A stretch of 64,000 nt of DNA, taken from positions 372,001 to 436,000 of the forward strand of contig NZ_AUKG01000001.1 of the NCBI RefSeq assembly GCF_000424625.1, in the 5' to 3' direction. This stretch comes from Conexibacter woesei Iso977N (GTDB lineage Bacteria; Actinomycetota; Thermoleophilia; Solirubrobacterales; Solirubrobacteraceae). Position numbers and translations under genes: made by a program. The notes beneath the pieces are model-generated. The model searched no databases. It was not told the DNA's origin and saw only the letters and a list, made by a program, of their open reading frames with translations. Positions within the stretch are counted from its first letter, which is position 1; each line of letters opens with the position of its first letter. Below are positions 26,875 to 34,781 of the stretch, in pieces.

Positions 26875-27446
26875 AGAGCGGCCGGTTGCCCGACAGCGCG
26901 CATTCGGCCTACCCCTGGGCGATCCACGCGGTCGCCCCGGACTTCGCGCTGGAGGACGTCTGGGCCCTGCCGGTGACCGCGGGGCCCGACGACTTCCCGC
27001 AGGTCGTCGACCAGGTCTGCGCGCTCGACGCCGAGCGCGGTGGGCCGCCGGCCGTCCGGGCGCTGTGGGCGATCCGCTGGAAGCTCGGCGCGCTGCTGGG
27101 CTGGGACGGCGACGACGCCGGGACCGGCGGGCGCGTCGCGACGCTGCGCGACCGCGTCCCGGACGACCTGCGCGACACCGCCGCCGCGCGCTCCCGCGCG
27201 TTCGCGCACCTGCCGTTCGCGCCGCTCTACGAGACCCACGACGAGTTCGCCGCCGAGGTCGCGAACGCCACGATGCACGGCGTGATGCACCTCGGCTGGG
27301 TCCCGGCGGGCGACGGCACGTACCGCGCGCAGATGGCGGTGCTCGTCAAGCCCAACGGCGTCAAGGGCAAGGCGTACATGTTGGCGATCCGCCCGTTCCG
27401 GCGCCTGCTCGTCTACCCCGCGCTGATGAAGCGCGTCGCGGGGTGA
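26856..27446 (+). CDS. DUF2867-type protein
   Basis: The 196-residue protein starts MRARMSESG and resembles the DUF2867 family: PDFALEDVWALPVTAGPDDFPQVVDQVC, then ALWAIRWKLGALLGWDGDD, and a C-terminal strand set ending in KAYMLAIRPFRRLLVYPALM. The family is small, alpha/beta and without known activity; some members sit beside NAD-epimerase domains. The gene overlaps the downstream tetR by four bases (GTGA), and an operator covers the start, so its expression is probably de-repressed by a ligand. An in-frame ATG at 26868 is an alternative start that would give a leaderless-type mRNA. Confidence 0.72.
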   Translation: MRARMSESGRLPDSAHSAYPWAIHAVAPDFALEDVWALPVTAGPDDFPQVVDQVCALDAERGGPPAVRALWAIRWKLGALLGWDGDDAGTGGRVATLRDRVPDDLRDTAAARSRAFAHLPFAPLYETHDEFAAEVANATMHGVMHLGWVPAGDGTYRAQMAVLVKPNGVKGKAYMLAIRPFRRLLVYPALMKRVAG

Positions 27447-28024
27447 GCACGCAGGCCCAGCGCCGCGCCGCCTCGCGCGCCGCGCTGCTGGAGGCGACCG
27501 CGCGCGGCATCTCGCGCGGCGGCTACGGCGCGCTGAAGCTCGACGACGTCGCGACCGCGGCGGGCTACACGCGCGGCGCGCTCTACCACCAGTTCAAGGA
27601 CAAGGACGCGCTCGTCCTCGCGACCGTCGCCTGGGTCCGCGAGACCTGGGAGGCCGAGGTCGGCACGGTCCTGCAAGATGATGGACTCGATCCGGTCCAG
27701 GCCCTGACCGAGCTCGCCCGCCGCCACGCGGTCTACTGCCGCCGCGACGTCGCCGGCGTGATGATCGTCCTGCGCGTCGAGACCGCCGGCGCGCCGATCG
27801 CCGCCGCCGTCCAGGACCACGTCGCCGACCTCGTCCAGCGCGTCCGCCGCCTGATCCTCGCGGGCCGCCGCACCGGCGCGATCGGCCCCGGCCCCTCCGC
27901 GACCGTCCTCGCCGGCTCCCTGCTCGCCGCGATCGAAGCCGCGACCCTCGCTCTCCGCGGCCGCACCGACACCGCCGACGAGGAGGTCGCCCAACGCATC
28001 GTCCGCGGCCTGCTGCTCGGCTAG
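27443..28024 (+). CDS. TetR-family regulator, likely autorepressor
   Basis: The 193-residue protein has a TetR HTH (LKLDDVATAAGYTRGALYHQFKDKDALV, about residues 32-59), then an all-helical C-terminal ligand domain. It starts at GTG overlapping the stop of the DUF2867 gene, and the palindrome at 26847-26874 is its probable operator. The last five residues and stop (GLLLG and TAG) lie inside the left copy of the 35-bp direct repeat (28007-28041), so the insertion left the gene intact. Before the insertion its TAG would have overlapped the stop of the luxR gene in a CTAG. Confidence 0.9.
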   Translation: MSTQAQRRAASRAALLEATARGISRGGYGALKLDDVATAAGYTRGALYHQFKDKDALVLATVAWVRETWEAEVGTVLQDDGLDPVQALTELARRHAVYCRRDVAGVMIVLRVETAGAPIAAAVQDHVADLVQRVRRLILAGRRTGAIGPGPSATVLAGSLLAAIEAATLALRGRTDTADEEVAQRIVRGLLLG

Positions 28025-28041
28025 GCGCAGGGCAGCGCGTC
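28007..28041. repeat. 35-bp direct repeat, left copy
   Basis: Bases 28007-28041 are identical to 29452-29486; the match ends by mismatch on both sides. The copy contains the last five codons and stop of the tetR gene and, read on the minus strand, the last codons of the luxR gene. Confidence 0.95.
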
Positions 28042-29451
28042 CTTGTGGATCACTCGTCGATGAGCGTCCGTGCGTGCGGTGGAAAGGCCACTTTCAGACC
28101 GAAGCGATCGCACAGCGCGAGCCAAAGCTCGTCAGGCTCCCGTTCTATGTAGATACGCGCTTCGACCGCCTCGCCGAAGCGCCTCTCAGCGCCGAGCTGA
28201 TAGCGGAGCACTTGCGCGAACGCTGCACGGATCTGCGCTTCGCCGGTATCGATGTCCGCAGACTTCACCTCGCAGATCACGAGGGTGCCTGCTTGCGAAC
28301 GCCATGCGATATCGAACCTCGGATCGCGATGGGGTGAGAGCGGAACAAGCCCAGCCGCACGCGCGAGATCAGCGAGTTCGTTCTGAAGCCGCGCATGTGA
28401 TCGCCACGCCGCCCGCACGAGTTCCGGGTCGGGTGCGGCGAGAGCAGCTGGGTTCGGATCTGCCTCCTCGTCGGCAGGCCGATATGGCACTCCGACCTCC
28501 TCCACCGGAGGGTTGCGGTCGTCATTTGACAATCCCTCACCAGCTTGACCTTGGACCGCCAGGATCGGCTCGCCGCTCTCCGGATCCGGCTCAACCCGCT
28601 CGACTCCCGGGAGGTCCGTTCGGGGTAGCGAGATGTTATGGATGATCTCCCACGCGGAAAGCCGAGCATCCTGCCACCCGTCTATGAACTTCCGGGCCGA
28701 AGCCGACGACGGGACGTCAGAGCGACCGGCGGACCACGCGTCATACACCGCGACCGTCGGTGGGCCACCCAAATCTCGCCAGCACTCGACGACGGCTGCG
28801 ACCACCGCTTGACGCGTCAACGCGCTTCGCGGCCCGAGTCGCGGCCCGACCTCCAACCCCGCGTTCTTCAATGCGGCCCGCCACGACCCCCAGCGGAGTG
28901 CCATCGTCTGGTGGGTAGGCGCTGAGCGGCCATCATCAAATTTCTGTCCCTGCGCCCAGGTGTTATACGCGTCGTGAGCCAACGGCTCGTGCAATTGCTT
29001 TGCGGCCTCACGCAGGAGCCTGATGAGATCCAGGTCGCTATACCGCGGCTGATGGGCCGTCGGCCGTTGTCTGAGCACCTTTGTGTCAGGCAGACGCCCA
29101 TCTACGACCGCTTCGACGTCTGCTCTCCGGAGCCCCAATCGTTCGGCGACAAGCGCATCGTCGCGTTCCTCAAGGAACGCCTGCTCGATCTCGTCGCCGC
29201 GCGTCTCGGACAGCCAGGCCACTCGCCGCGCTTGAGCATCGCGGTTGTTCAGACCCATGTCTTCGAGGAGCTGGCGTGCTCGTTCTCGCGTGATGCCGAA
29301 GGCATGCCCCATGTCTTCAAGCGTCCGGCCCTCGGCGTGAAGCCGTCTGAGAGTCGTTTCGCGGGAACTGTCGGTATCTGCTCCAAAATCATCAGAAGCC
29401 ATCAGTGATGACCTTCTCAGATGCCGAGGCCGTCGTGCCGACCCCGGAGCG
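28042..29451 (-). mobile_element. Putative nuclease-encoding mobile element, 1,410 bp
   Basis: This block lies between the two 35-bp direct repeats. It is clearly lower in GC than its flanks: 35 of 60 bases in 28261-28320 against 51 of 60 in 27841-27900, by hand count. Its only convincing gene is a nuclease-like protein filling most of it (28050-29402). Removal of the block with one repeat recreates an intact tail-to-tail junction of tetR and luxR. There is no transposase, integrase or terminal inverted repeat. The most economical reading is a small selfish element inserted at the junction. Whether the repeat is a target duplication or an attachment core is not resolved. Confidence 0.75.
28050..29402 (-). 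CDS. HTH, homing-endonuclease-repeat and PD-(D/E)xK nuclease-like protein
   Basis: The 450-residue protein has a sigma-70 region 4-like helix-turn-helix (residues 24-51, RTLEDMGHAFGITRERARQL). Two repeats, 120-183 and 194-253, resemble homing-endonuclease-associated repeats: YSDLDLIRLLREAAKQLHEP ending in WGSWRAALKNAGL, and LTRQAVVAAVVECWRDLGGP ending in a Trp-containing block. An acidic linker (260-325) leads to a nuclease-like core with Asp364 (RFDIAW), Glu378-Val-Lys380 (LVICEVKSA) and Gln397 (FAQVLRYQL), the order expected for PD-(D/E)xK enzymes. Cleavage is inferred, not shown. Codon use and GC differ from neighbours. An AAGG precedes the ATG by nine bases. It follows luxR on the same strand, so read-through is possible. 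Confidence 0.75.
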   Translation of the reverse strand: MASDDFGADTDSSRETTLRRLHAEGRTLEDMGHAFGITRERARQLLEDMGLNNRDAQARRVAWLSETRGDEIEQAFLEERDDALVAERLGLRRADVEAVVDGRLPDTKVLRQRPTAHQPRYSDLDLIRLLREAAKQLHEPLAHDAYNTWAQGQKFDDGRSAPTHQTMALRWGSWRAALKNAGLEVGPRLGPRSALTRQAVVAAVVECWRDLGGPPTVAVYDAWSAGRSDVPSSASARKFIDGWQDARLSAWEIIHNISLPRTDLPGVERVEPDPESGEPILAVQGQAGEGLSNDDRNPPVEEVGVPYRPADEEADPNPAALAAPDPELVRAAWRSHARLQNELADLARAAGLVPLSPHRDPRFDIAWRSQAGTLVICEVKSADIDTGEAQIRAAFAQVLRYQLGAERRFGEAVEARIYIEREPDELWLALCDRFGLKVAFPPHARTLIDE

Positions 29452-29486
29452 GGCCTGCTGCTCGGCTAGGCGCAGGGCAGCGCGTC
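29452..29486. repeat. 35-bp direct repeat, right copy
   Basis: This copy, identical to 28007-28041, carries the last seven codons of the luxR gene including its TAG (29466-29468). It restores the luxR 3' end in the way the left copy restores the tetR 3' end. Confidence 0.95.
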
Positions 29487-32189
29487 GCGCAGTTCGTGGC
29501 GGGTCGAGACGTCGAGCTTGCGGTAGACCTTGTGCAGGTGGTACTCGACGGTGCGCGGGCTGATGTAGAGCTGCGCGCCGATCTCCGGGTTCGTGTGGCC
29601 CGCCCGCGCCAGGCGCGCGACCTCCGCCTCCTGCGGCGTCAGGACCGGACGCCCGCCGTCAGCCGGGGCCGCCACGACCGCCTCGCCCGTCGCCAGCAGC
29701 TCGCGCCGCGCGCGCTCGGCGAACGCGGCCGCGCCGAAGCGCGTGAAGTCGCTGTGCGCGGCGCGCAGCTGGTCGCGCGCGTCGCCGCGCCGCCCGGCCG
29801 CCCGCAGCCACTCGCCGTAGCCGAGCCGCGCGCGGGCCAGGTCCAGCGCCGCGCGGCTGCGCTCCAGCAGCGCGATCGACTCAAGGTACTTGTCTTCGTC
29901 GCCCGTCACGAGCGCCGCGCAGCGCGCCTCGACGCCCAGCGCCCACGGCGTCCCGGCCGCCTGCGTCCGCTCGCGCAGCTCGCCCAGCGCGGCGCCCGCC
30001 TCCTCCGGCCGGTCGCAGCGCACGGCCGCCTCGACCAGCTCGGCCAGCGCCCAGCCGTAGGCGATCACGTCCTCGTACTCGCCGACCTCACGCGCGGACA
30101 GCAGCGCCTCGTCGTGGCGCCCCGCGCCGTTGTGCATGAGCGCGAGCATCCACGTCGCCACGCCGAGCGCCGACCCCTCGCCGCGCTCGTTCGCGCTCGC
30201 GAACCCGAACCGGAACATCCCCGCGGCCGCCGCGTCGTCGCCCTGCGCCGCGACGACCATGAACGCCCCGTACTTCAGCGGCGGCAGGCCGGTCGCGGCG
30301 GTCAGCGCGTCGACCTCGTCGGCCAGCGCCGCGCCCGCCGCCAGTGCCCCGGAGTGCACGCGGTAGACCGCCAGGTAGTTGGCCATCGACGGCAGCAGGT
30401 GCAGCGCGCCGGTCTCGCGCGCGACGCGGACGCCGCGCGTCGCGAGGTCGTGCCACAGCTCGTCGTCCCACAGGTCCTGCGCCATCCGGCACGCGAGCCA
30501 CAGCCAGCGGCGCTCGGCGTCGGTGCCGCCGTCGGGGTCGAACGCGCGCAGCGCGGCCCGGATCGGCTCGGCGGCCGCCGCGTAGCCGTCGGTGAAGCGC
30601 ACGACCAACCCGTTCAACAACGCGTCGGCCGCGCCCAGCTCCGGAGCGACCCCATCAACAACGGCGCGCGCGATCTCCGCCTCGTCCGGGCCGTCGCCGA
30701 GCCGCCCCGCGTACGTCGCGGCGGCCAGGGCCTCCAGGTAGGTCGCGCGCGCCATCCCGGCGTCGAGCGCGTCCAGCCGCTGCGCCGCGGCGAGCAGGAG
30801 CGGAGCCGCCTCGCGCCCGCGCCAGCGCGCGAACGCGATCTGCGCGCCGAGCCGCTCGACCCGCGCGCGGCGCAGGTCGTCGAGGGCGACACCGTGCTCG
30901 GCGACCGCCAGGAGGTCCGCCGCCGCCGCGGCGTCCGCGACGTCGAGCTTGGCCTGCGCGGCGTCCAGCGCCCGGTCCACCCGCACGACGCCCGCCGGCG
31001 TCAGCTCCGCCGCGCGCTGCAGGAACGCGGCCGCCGCCGCCAGCCCGCCGCGCCGCCGCGCCCGCGCCGCCGAGGACGCCAGCTCCGCCGCGACCGCCGC
31101 GTCGGGGCCGGTCGCCGCGCCCGCGAGGTGCCAGGCGCGCCGGTCCGGGTCCAGCGCCGCATCGGTCGCCGCGGCCAGCGCGGCGTGGACCTCGCGGCGC
31201 GCCCCCGCGCCCGCGGCGCGGTAGACCGCCGAGCGGACCAGCGGATGGGTGAAGCGCACGCGCGCGCCGAGGTCGATCAGGTCCGCCGTCTCGGCCGGCC
31301 ACGCCGCCTCGGTCCCGACGCCGAGCGCGTCGGCCGCGCGCCACAGCAGCGCGGTGTCGCCGACCGGCTCGGCGGCGGCGATCAGCAGCAGCGTCTGGGT
31401 CGCGGCGGGCAGCGCGGTCACGCGCGCGTGGAACGTCTGCTCGATCCGGCCGGCCAGCGGGCGCGCGTCCGGAAGGCCGAAGCCGCCGGCCAGCTCGGCG
31501 GGCGCCAGGCCGCGCGGCAGCTCCAGCAGCGCGAGCGGGTTGCCGCGCGTCTCGGCGAGGATCCTGTCGCGCACGGGCGCGTCGACCGGGCCATGGAGGG
31601 TGGCCTGCAGGAGCGCCAGCGCGTCGGCGTCCGAGAGCCCTTCGACCCGCAGCTCGGGCAGCCCCGCGAGCTCGGCGCCGCCCTGGTCGCGGACCGCGAA
31701 GACCATCCCGATCCGCTCGGCCAGCAGCCGCCGCGCGACGAACGCCAGCACCTGCGCCGAGGCGGAGTCCAGCCACTGCGCGTCGTCGAACAGGCACACC
31801 AGCGGCGCCGCCTCGGCGGCCTCGGCGAGCAGGCTCAGCGTGGCGAGCGCGACCAGGAAGCGGTTCGGCGTCTCGCCCTGCTGGAGGCCGAACGCGACGC
31901 GCAGCGCGTCCTGCTGCGGGGCGGGCAGCGCGCGCAGGCCGTCGTCGAGCAGGCCGCCGCAGAGCTGGTGCAGGCCGGCGAACGCCAGCTCCATCTCGCC
32001 CTGGACGCCAACGCAGCGCGCGACCCGGACGCCGCCCGCCGTCGCCTGCTCCGCGGCGTGCTCGAGCAGGACGGTCTTGCCGATCCCGGCCTCGCCGCGC
32101 AGGACCAGGACCTCGCTCTGGCCGCCGCGCACGTGCGCCAGCAGCGCGTCGAGCGCGGCGCACTCGTCCCGGCGACCGCGCAGCTTCAT
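29466..32189 (-). CDS. Large LuxR-family ATPase regulator (LAL/MalT-like)
   Basis: The 907-residue protein has an N-terminal AAA/STAND module with Walker A GEAGIGKTVLL (near residue 32) and Walker B-like VCLFDDAQWLDSASA. A central region of about 500 residues is Ala-rich and helical, consistent with TPR-like repeats. The C-terminal 60 residues form a LuxR DNA-binding domain: LTPQEAEVARLARAGHTNPEIGAQLYISPRTVEYHLHKVYRKL. Proteins of this class integrate ATP binding and a ligand signal to activate transcription. I start it at ATG 32189 (MKLRGRRDE); a GTG at 32243 would add 18 residues. The stop codon lies in the right 35-bp repeat. Confidence 0.9.
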   Translation of the reverse strand: MKLRGRRDECAALDALLAHVRGGQSEVLVLRGEAGIGKTVLLEHAAEQATAGGVRVARCVGVQGEMELAFAGLHQLCGGLLDDGLRALPAPQQDALRVAFGLQQGETPNRFLVALATLSLLAEAAEAAPLVCLFDDAQWLDSASAQVLAFVARRLLAERIGMVFAVRDQGGAELAGLPELRVEGLSDADALALLQATLHGPVDAPVRDRILAETRGNPLALLELPRGLAPAELAGGFGLPDARPLAGRIEQTFHARVTALPAATQTLLLIAAAEPVGDTALLWRAADALGVGTEAAWPAETADLIDLGARVRFTHPLVRSAVYRAAGAGARREVHAALAAATDAALDPDRRAWHLAGAATGPDAAVAAELASSAARARRRGGLAAAAAFLQRAAELTPAGVVRVDRALDAAQAKLDVADAAAAADLLAVAEHGVALDDLRRARVERLGAQIAFARWRGREAAPLLLAAAQRLDALDAGMARATYLEALAAATYAGRLGDGPDEAEIARAVVDGVAPELGAADALLNGLVVRFTDGYAAAAEPIRAALRAFDPDGGTDAERRWLWLACRMAQDLWDDELWHDLATRGVRVARETGALHLLPSMANYLAVYRVHSGALAAGAALADEVDALTAATGLPPLKYGAFMVVAAQGDDAAAAGMFRFGFASANERGEGSALGVATWMLALMHNGAGRHDEALLSAREVGEYEDVIAYGWALAELVEAAVRCDRPEEAGAALGELRERTQAAGTPWALGVEARCAALVTGDEDKYLESIALLERSRAALDLARARLGYGEWLRAAGRRGDARDQLRAAHSDFTRFGAAAFAERARRELLATGEAVVAAPADGGRPVLTPQEAEVARLARAGHTNPEIGAQLYISPRTVEYHLHKVYRKLDVSTRHELRDALPCA

Positions 32190-32272
32190 CGGCGCAGTAT
32201 CGCGTGTCCGCGGATCCTCGACCTTCGGGTAATAGGTAGCCACAGGTGTGTCCGAACGGTTAGAGTCTGCAC

Positions 32273-33097
32273 GTGCGCATTCGAGTGGTCGGGTTCATCG
32301 TCGCGATCGTCGCGCTGGCTCTGTCGGCTGCAAGCGCGGGCGCCGCGACCGTCAGCGGGTCGCTGCAGGTCACCGCGACCGACGCCACGACCGTGACGTT
32401 CAACGTCACCGCCCAGCGCACGTGCGCGCCCGACGAGCAGTGCGACTACTACGCCGACCTCGAGAACTTCTTCGGCGACGGCGACTGCCCGACGACCTAC
32501 CCCGCCGATCCGTTCAACGCGTGGAACGGCGACGTCCAGAACACCGGTCCGACGACCGAGGTCGGGATGATCACGCCACGCGCCTGGACCGGCGCGGCCG
32601 ACCCGGGGCCGGAGCGGCTGTGCCTCTACATCTTCGCCGACAGCGTGTACTACTACGTCGGCGGCACGGTCATCAACCGGCCGGCCGGGGCGCCGCCCGC
32701 CGGTGCGAGGACCATCCCGCCCGGCGGGATCACGCTGCCCGGCGGCGGGAGGACCGGCGGCGGCTCGACCACGACGCCCGGCGGTGGGACCACCGGCGGC
32801 GCGTCGACCAGGACGCCCCCGTCGTCCAGGACCGTCGCCGTTAGGACGGTCGCGCTGACGAAGGCGGCGGCCTCCGCGAAGGCCGCGCTCAAGAAGTCCT
32901 ACGGCAAGAAGTTCACGCAGGGCAAGCGCTACAGGGCGAGCTGCAAGCGGGTCGGGACGTCCAGGATCCACGTGCGCTGCACGGTCTCCTGGCAGCGCGC
33001 CGGGACCTGGAGGGGCACGGTCGACGTGACCGGCGCGGTCAGGGGCGGCAGGCAGGTCCTGGTCACCAGGGTGAGGGTCCGCAAGCCGAAGGGGTGA
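32273..33097 (+). CDS. Secreted protein with Gly/Thr linker and basic C-terminal domain
   Basis: The 274-residue protein begins at GTG 32273 with a signal peptide (MRIRVVGFIVAIVALALSAA, cleavage near AGA-ATV). The first mature domain (about 25-140) holds four cysteines (RTCAPDEQCDYY, GDCPTTY, RLCLY), suggesting two disulfides. A Gly/Thr/Pro linker follows. The last 90 residues are strongly basic and may bind wall polymers or nucleic acid; they contain SCKRVGTSRIHVRCTVSWQR with another cysteine pair. Arg is almost only AGG after the linker but CGN before it. The family is not known to me. It diverges from the luxR gene. Confidence 0.6.
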   Translation: MRIRVVGFIVAIVALALSAASAGAATVSGSLQVTATDATTVTFNVTAQRTCAPDEQCDYYADLENFFGDGDCPTTYPADPFNAWNGDVQNTGPTTEVGMITPRAWTGAADPGPERLCLYIFADSVYYYVGGTVINRPAGAPPAGARTIPPGGITLPGGGRTGGGSTTTPGGGTTGGASTRTPPSSRTVAVRTVALTKAAASAKAALKKSYGKKFTQGKRYRASCKRVGTSRIHVRCTVSWQRAGTWRGTVDVTGAVRGGRQVLVTRVRVRKPKG

Positions 33098-33127
33098 GCA
33101 ACCGCGCGTCCTGGGCGCGCCGCAGGG

Positions 33128-33781
33128 CTAGTCGATCCCGAGCCGGACCTGGAACTGCGCGCGCTCGGCGTGGTGCTGGAAGAGCAGGTCGGCGACCTCG
33201 TCGGGCTCGTGGTCCTCGCCCGGCGCGATCCGGCCGGCGATCGCCGTGTGGCCGACGTGGATGCCGCGGTCGCGCAGCTCGTCGTGGAGCATCCGCGCGT
33301 AGGCGACCTCCCCCGCGAACGAGATCCCGACGCCCGCGCGCAACGGGTACGGGTTGATCGCCGCGCCGCCGGTCGTGAACAAGATGGTGCCCTTGCCCGC
33401 GTCGAGCATCGCCGGCAGGACCGCGGTCGCCGCGGCAACCGAGCCCAGCACGCTGAACTCCAACGGCCCACGGACATCGTCGACCGTCGTCTCGAGGATC
33501 GGCTTCATGAACTCCCTGGCGGGCAGCGGCGAGTACTCCAGCACCTCGACCTCACCGAGCGACGCGGCGAGCGACCTGATGGCCTCGCTCAACCCCGCGC
33601 TGTCGCGGATGTCGGCCGCGGCGGCATCGACGGTGAGCCCATCCTCCCGCAGCTCCCCCGCCAACCGCTCCAACTTCTCCCGGTTGCGCGCGACCAACCC
33701 CACCGCCATCCCCTCGCGCCCGAACCGGCGCGCCACTGCCGCACCGAGGTTGGGTCCCGCACCGACGATCACGATCGACAT
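33128..33781 (-). CDS. SDR-fold protein lacking the YxxxK active site
   Basis: The 217-residue protein has the Rossmann start MSIVIVGAGPNLGAAVARRF and VGLVARNREKLERLAG, then SVLGSVAAATAVLPAML and ILFTTGGAAINPYPLRAGVG. Where classical SDRs carry Tyr-x-x-x-Lys, this one reads PLRAGVGISFAGEVAYARM, so the usual catalytic pair is absent. It may be a non-catalytic NAD(P)-binding regulator or use another residue. It sits downstream of the epimerase gene on the same strand. Its start codon lies in a 12-bp perfect hairpin (33777-33807). Confidence 0.8.
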   Translation of the reverse strand: MSIVIVGAGPNLGAAVARRFGREGMAVGLVARNREKLERLAGELREDGLTVDAAAADIRDSAGLSEAIRSLAASLGEVEVLEYSPLPAREFMKPILETTVDDVRGPLEFSVLGSVAAATAVLPAMLDAGKGTILFTTGGAAINPYPLRAGVGISFAGEVAYARMLHDELRDRGIHVGHTAIAGRIAPGEDHEPDEVADLLFQHHAERAQFQVRLGID

Positions 33782-33807
33782 GCCCCGGGCCTTCCCCGGG
33801 GCATGTC
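33777..33807 (-). promoter_or_regulatory. 12-bp perfect hairpin over the SDR start codon
   Basis: Bases 33777-33788 pair with 33796-33807 around a 7-base loop; one arm holds the ATG at 33781-33779. It lies between the upstream epimerase stop (33843) and this gene, so it could terminate the former or hide the start of the latter. Confidence 0.6.
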
Positions 33808-33842
33808 GCGCTACGCGTGCCGGCGACGCCGAGGACGACGTC

Positions 33843-34748
33843 CTAGCTCTGGAAGTAGTGCCCCGCCTCGAGGTCCTCGATCAGGCCCGGGCCGGTCGGC
33901 GTCCAGTTGTAGGTGTTGCGGGTGAGCTCCGACGACATGGGGTTGTCGAAGCCGATGAAGCCGGCCATCCAGGCGAAGTGCTCGGCGGCCTGGTCGGCGG
34001 GGATCGACTCGACCGGCAGGTCGAGGTGGCGGCCGATGACCGTCGCGATGTCCTTGATCGGGACGCCGGTGTCGTCGATCGCGTGCAGGACCGAGCCGGG
34101 CTGCGCGCTGTCGGCCGCGAGCCGGAAGACGCGGGCGGCGTCGCTCACGTGCGCGGCAGGCCAGCGGTTGGCGCCGTCGCCGACGTAGGCGGAGCGGCCG
34201 TGCTCGCGCGCGCAGCTGATGATCCACGGCACGAAGCCCTTGTCGCCGTCGCCGTGCACGGTCGGCGGGAGGCGCACGACCGAGCTGCGCACGCCGCGGT
34301 CGGCGAGCGCCAGCGCGGCGATCGCGTTGAGCGGGCGCTCGAAGCCGGGGATCTCCGGCGCCGGGTCGGACTCGACGGCGAGGCCGCCGCCGGGGTGGGT
34401 CACGCCGAGCGAGCCCGACGCGATGACCAGCGGCTTGTTGGTGTTCTCGAGGATGTCGCCGAACAGCGCGATCGCCGCGCGGTCCGTGAGGGCGGCGGCG
34501 TTGAGCTGTGAGAAGTCGTCGTGCTTGAACGCCAGGTGGATGACGCCGTCGCTCTGCTCGGCGCCGGTGCGCAGCGAGTCGAGGTCGTCGAGGTTGCCGC
34601 GCAGGACGTCGCCGCCCGCGGCCTCGACGCGGGTGGCGCCCTCGTCGGAGCGGGCGAGGCCGAGCACGGAATGGCCGCTGGCGACCAGGTCCTGGACCAG
34701 CGGGATGCCGATCCAGCCCGACGCGCCGGTGACGAAGTAACGAGCCAT
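33843..34748 (-). CDS. NAD-dependent epimerase/dehydratase-family protein
   Basis: The 301-residue protein starts MARYFVTGASGWIGIPLVQDL with the GxxGxxG cofactor motif of extended SDRs, then GDVLRGNLDDLDSLRTG and GVIHLAFKH. VRSSVVRLPPTVHGDGDKGFVPWII and DDTGVPIKDIATVIGRHLDLP follow the pattern of the atypical NmrA/epimerase-like subgroup. The catalytic YxxxK is not obvious, as in many members of that subgroup. Regulation is suggested by two operators upstream (34782-34846) shared with a divergent tetR gene. The substrate is unknown. Confidence 0.85.
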   Translation of the reverse strand: MARYFVTGASGWIGIPLVQDLVASGHSVLGLARSDEGATRVEAAGGDVLRGNLDDLDSLRTGAEQSDGVIHLAFKHDDFSQLNAAALTDRAAIALFGDILENTNKPLVIASGSLGVTHPGGGLAVESDPAPEIPGFERPLNAIAALALADRGVRSSVVRLPPTVHGDGDKGFVPWIISCAREHGRSAYVGDGANRWPAAHVSDAARVFRLAADSAQPGSVLHAIDDTGVPIKDIATVIGRHLDLPVESIPADQAAEHFAWMAGFIGFDNPMSSELTRNTYNWTPTGPGLIEDLEAGHYFQS

Positions 34749-34781
34749 GGGGAGTCTCCTCAGGGGTCAGAGGGGTATTCT

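Noticed and set aside
27443-28024. Truncation of the tetR gene by the insertion
   Set aside because: The left 35-bp repeat contains the final codons and the stop, so the protein keeps its normal C-terminus; the luxR gene is likewise restored by the right copy.
28974-29408. A 144-codon plus-strand frame inside the element
   Set aside because: It is antisense to the nuclease gene, has no ribosome binding site or family match, and its composition follows the third-position bias of the opposite strand.
28042-29451. A standard insertion sequence
   Set aside because: I found no transposase, no terminal inverted repeats and no short target duplication; the duplication is 35 bp, which does not match common families.
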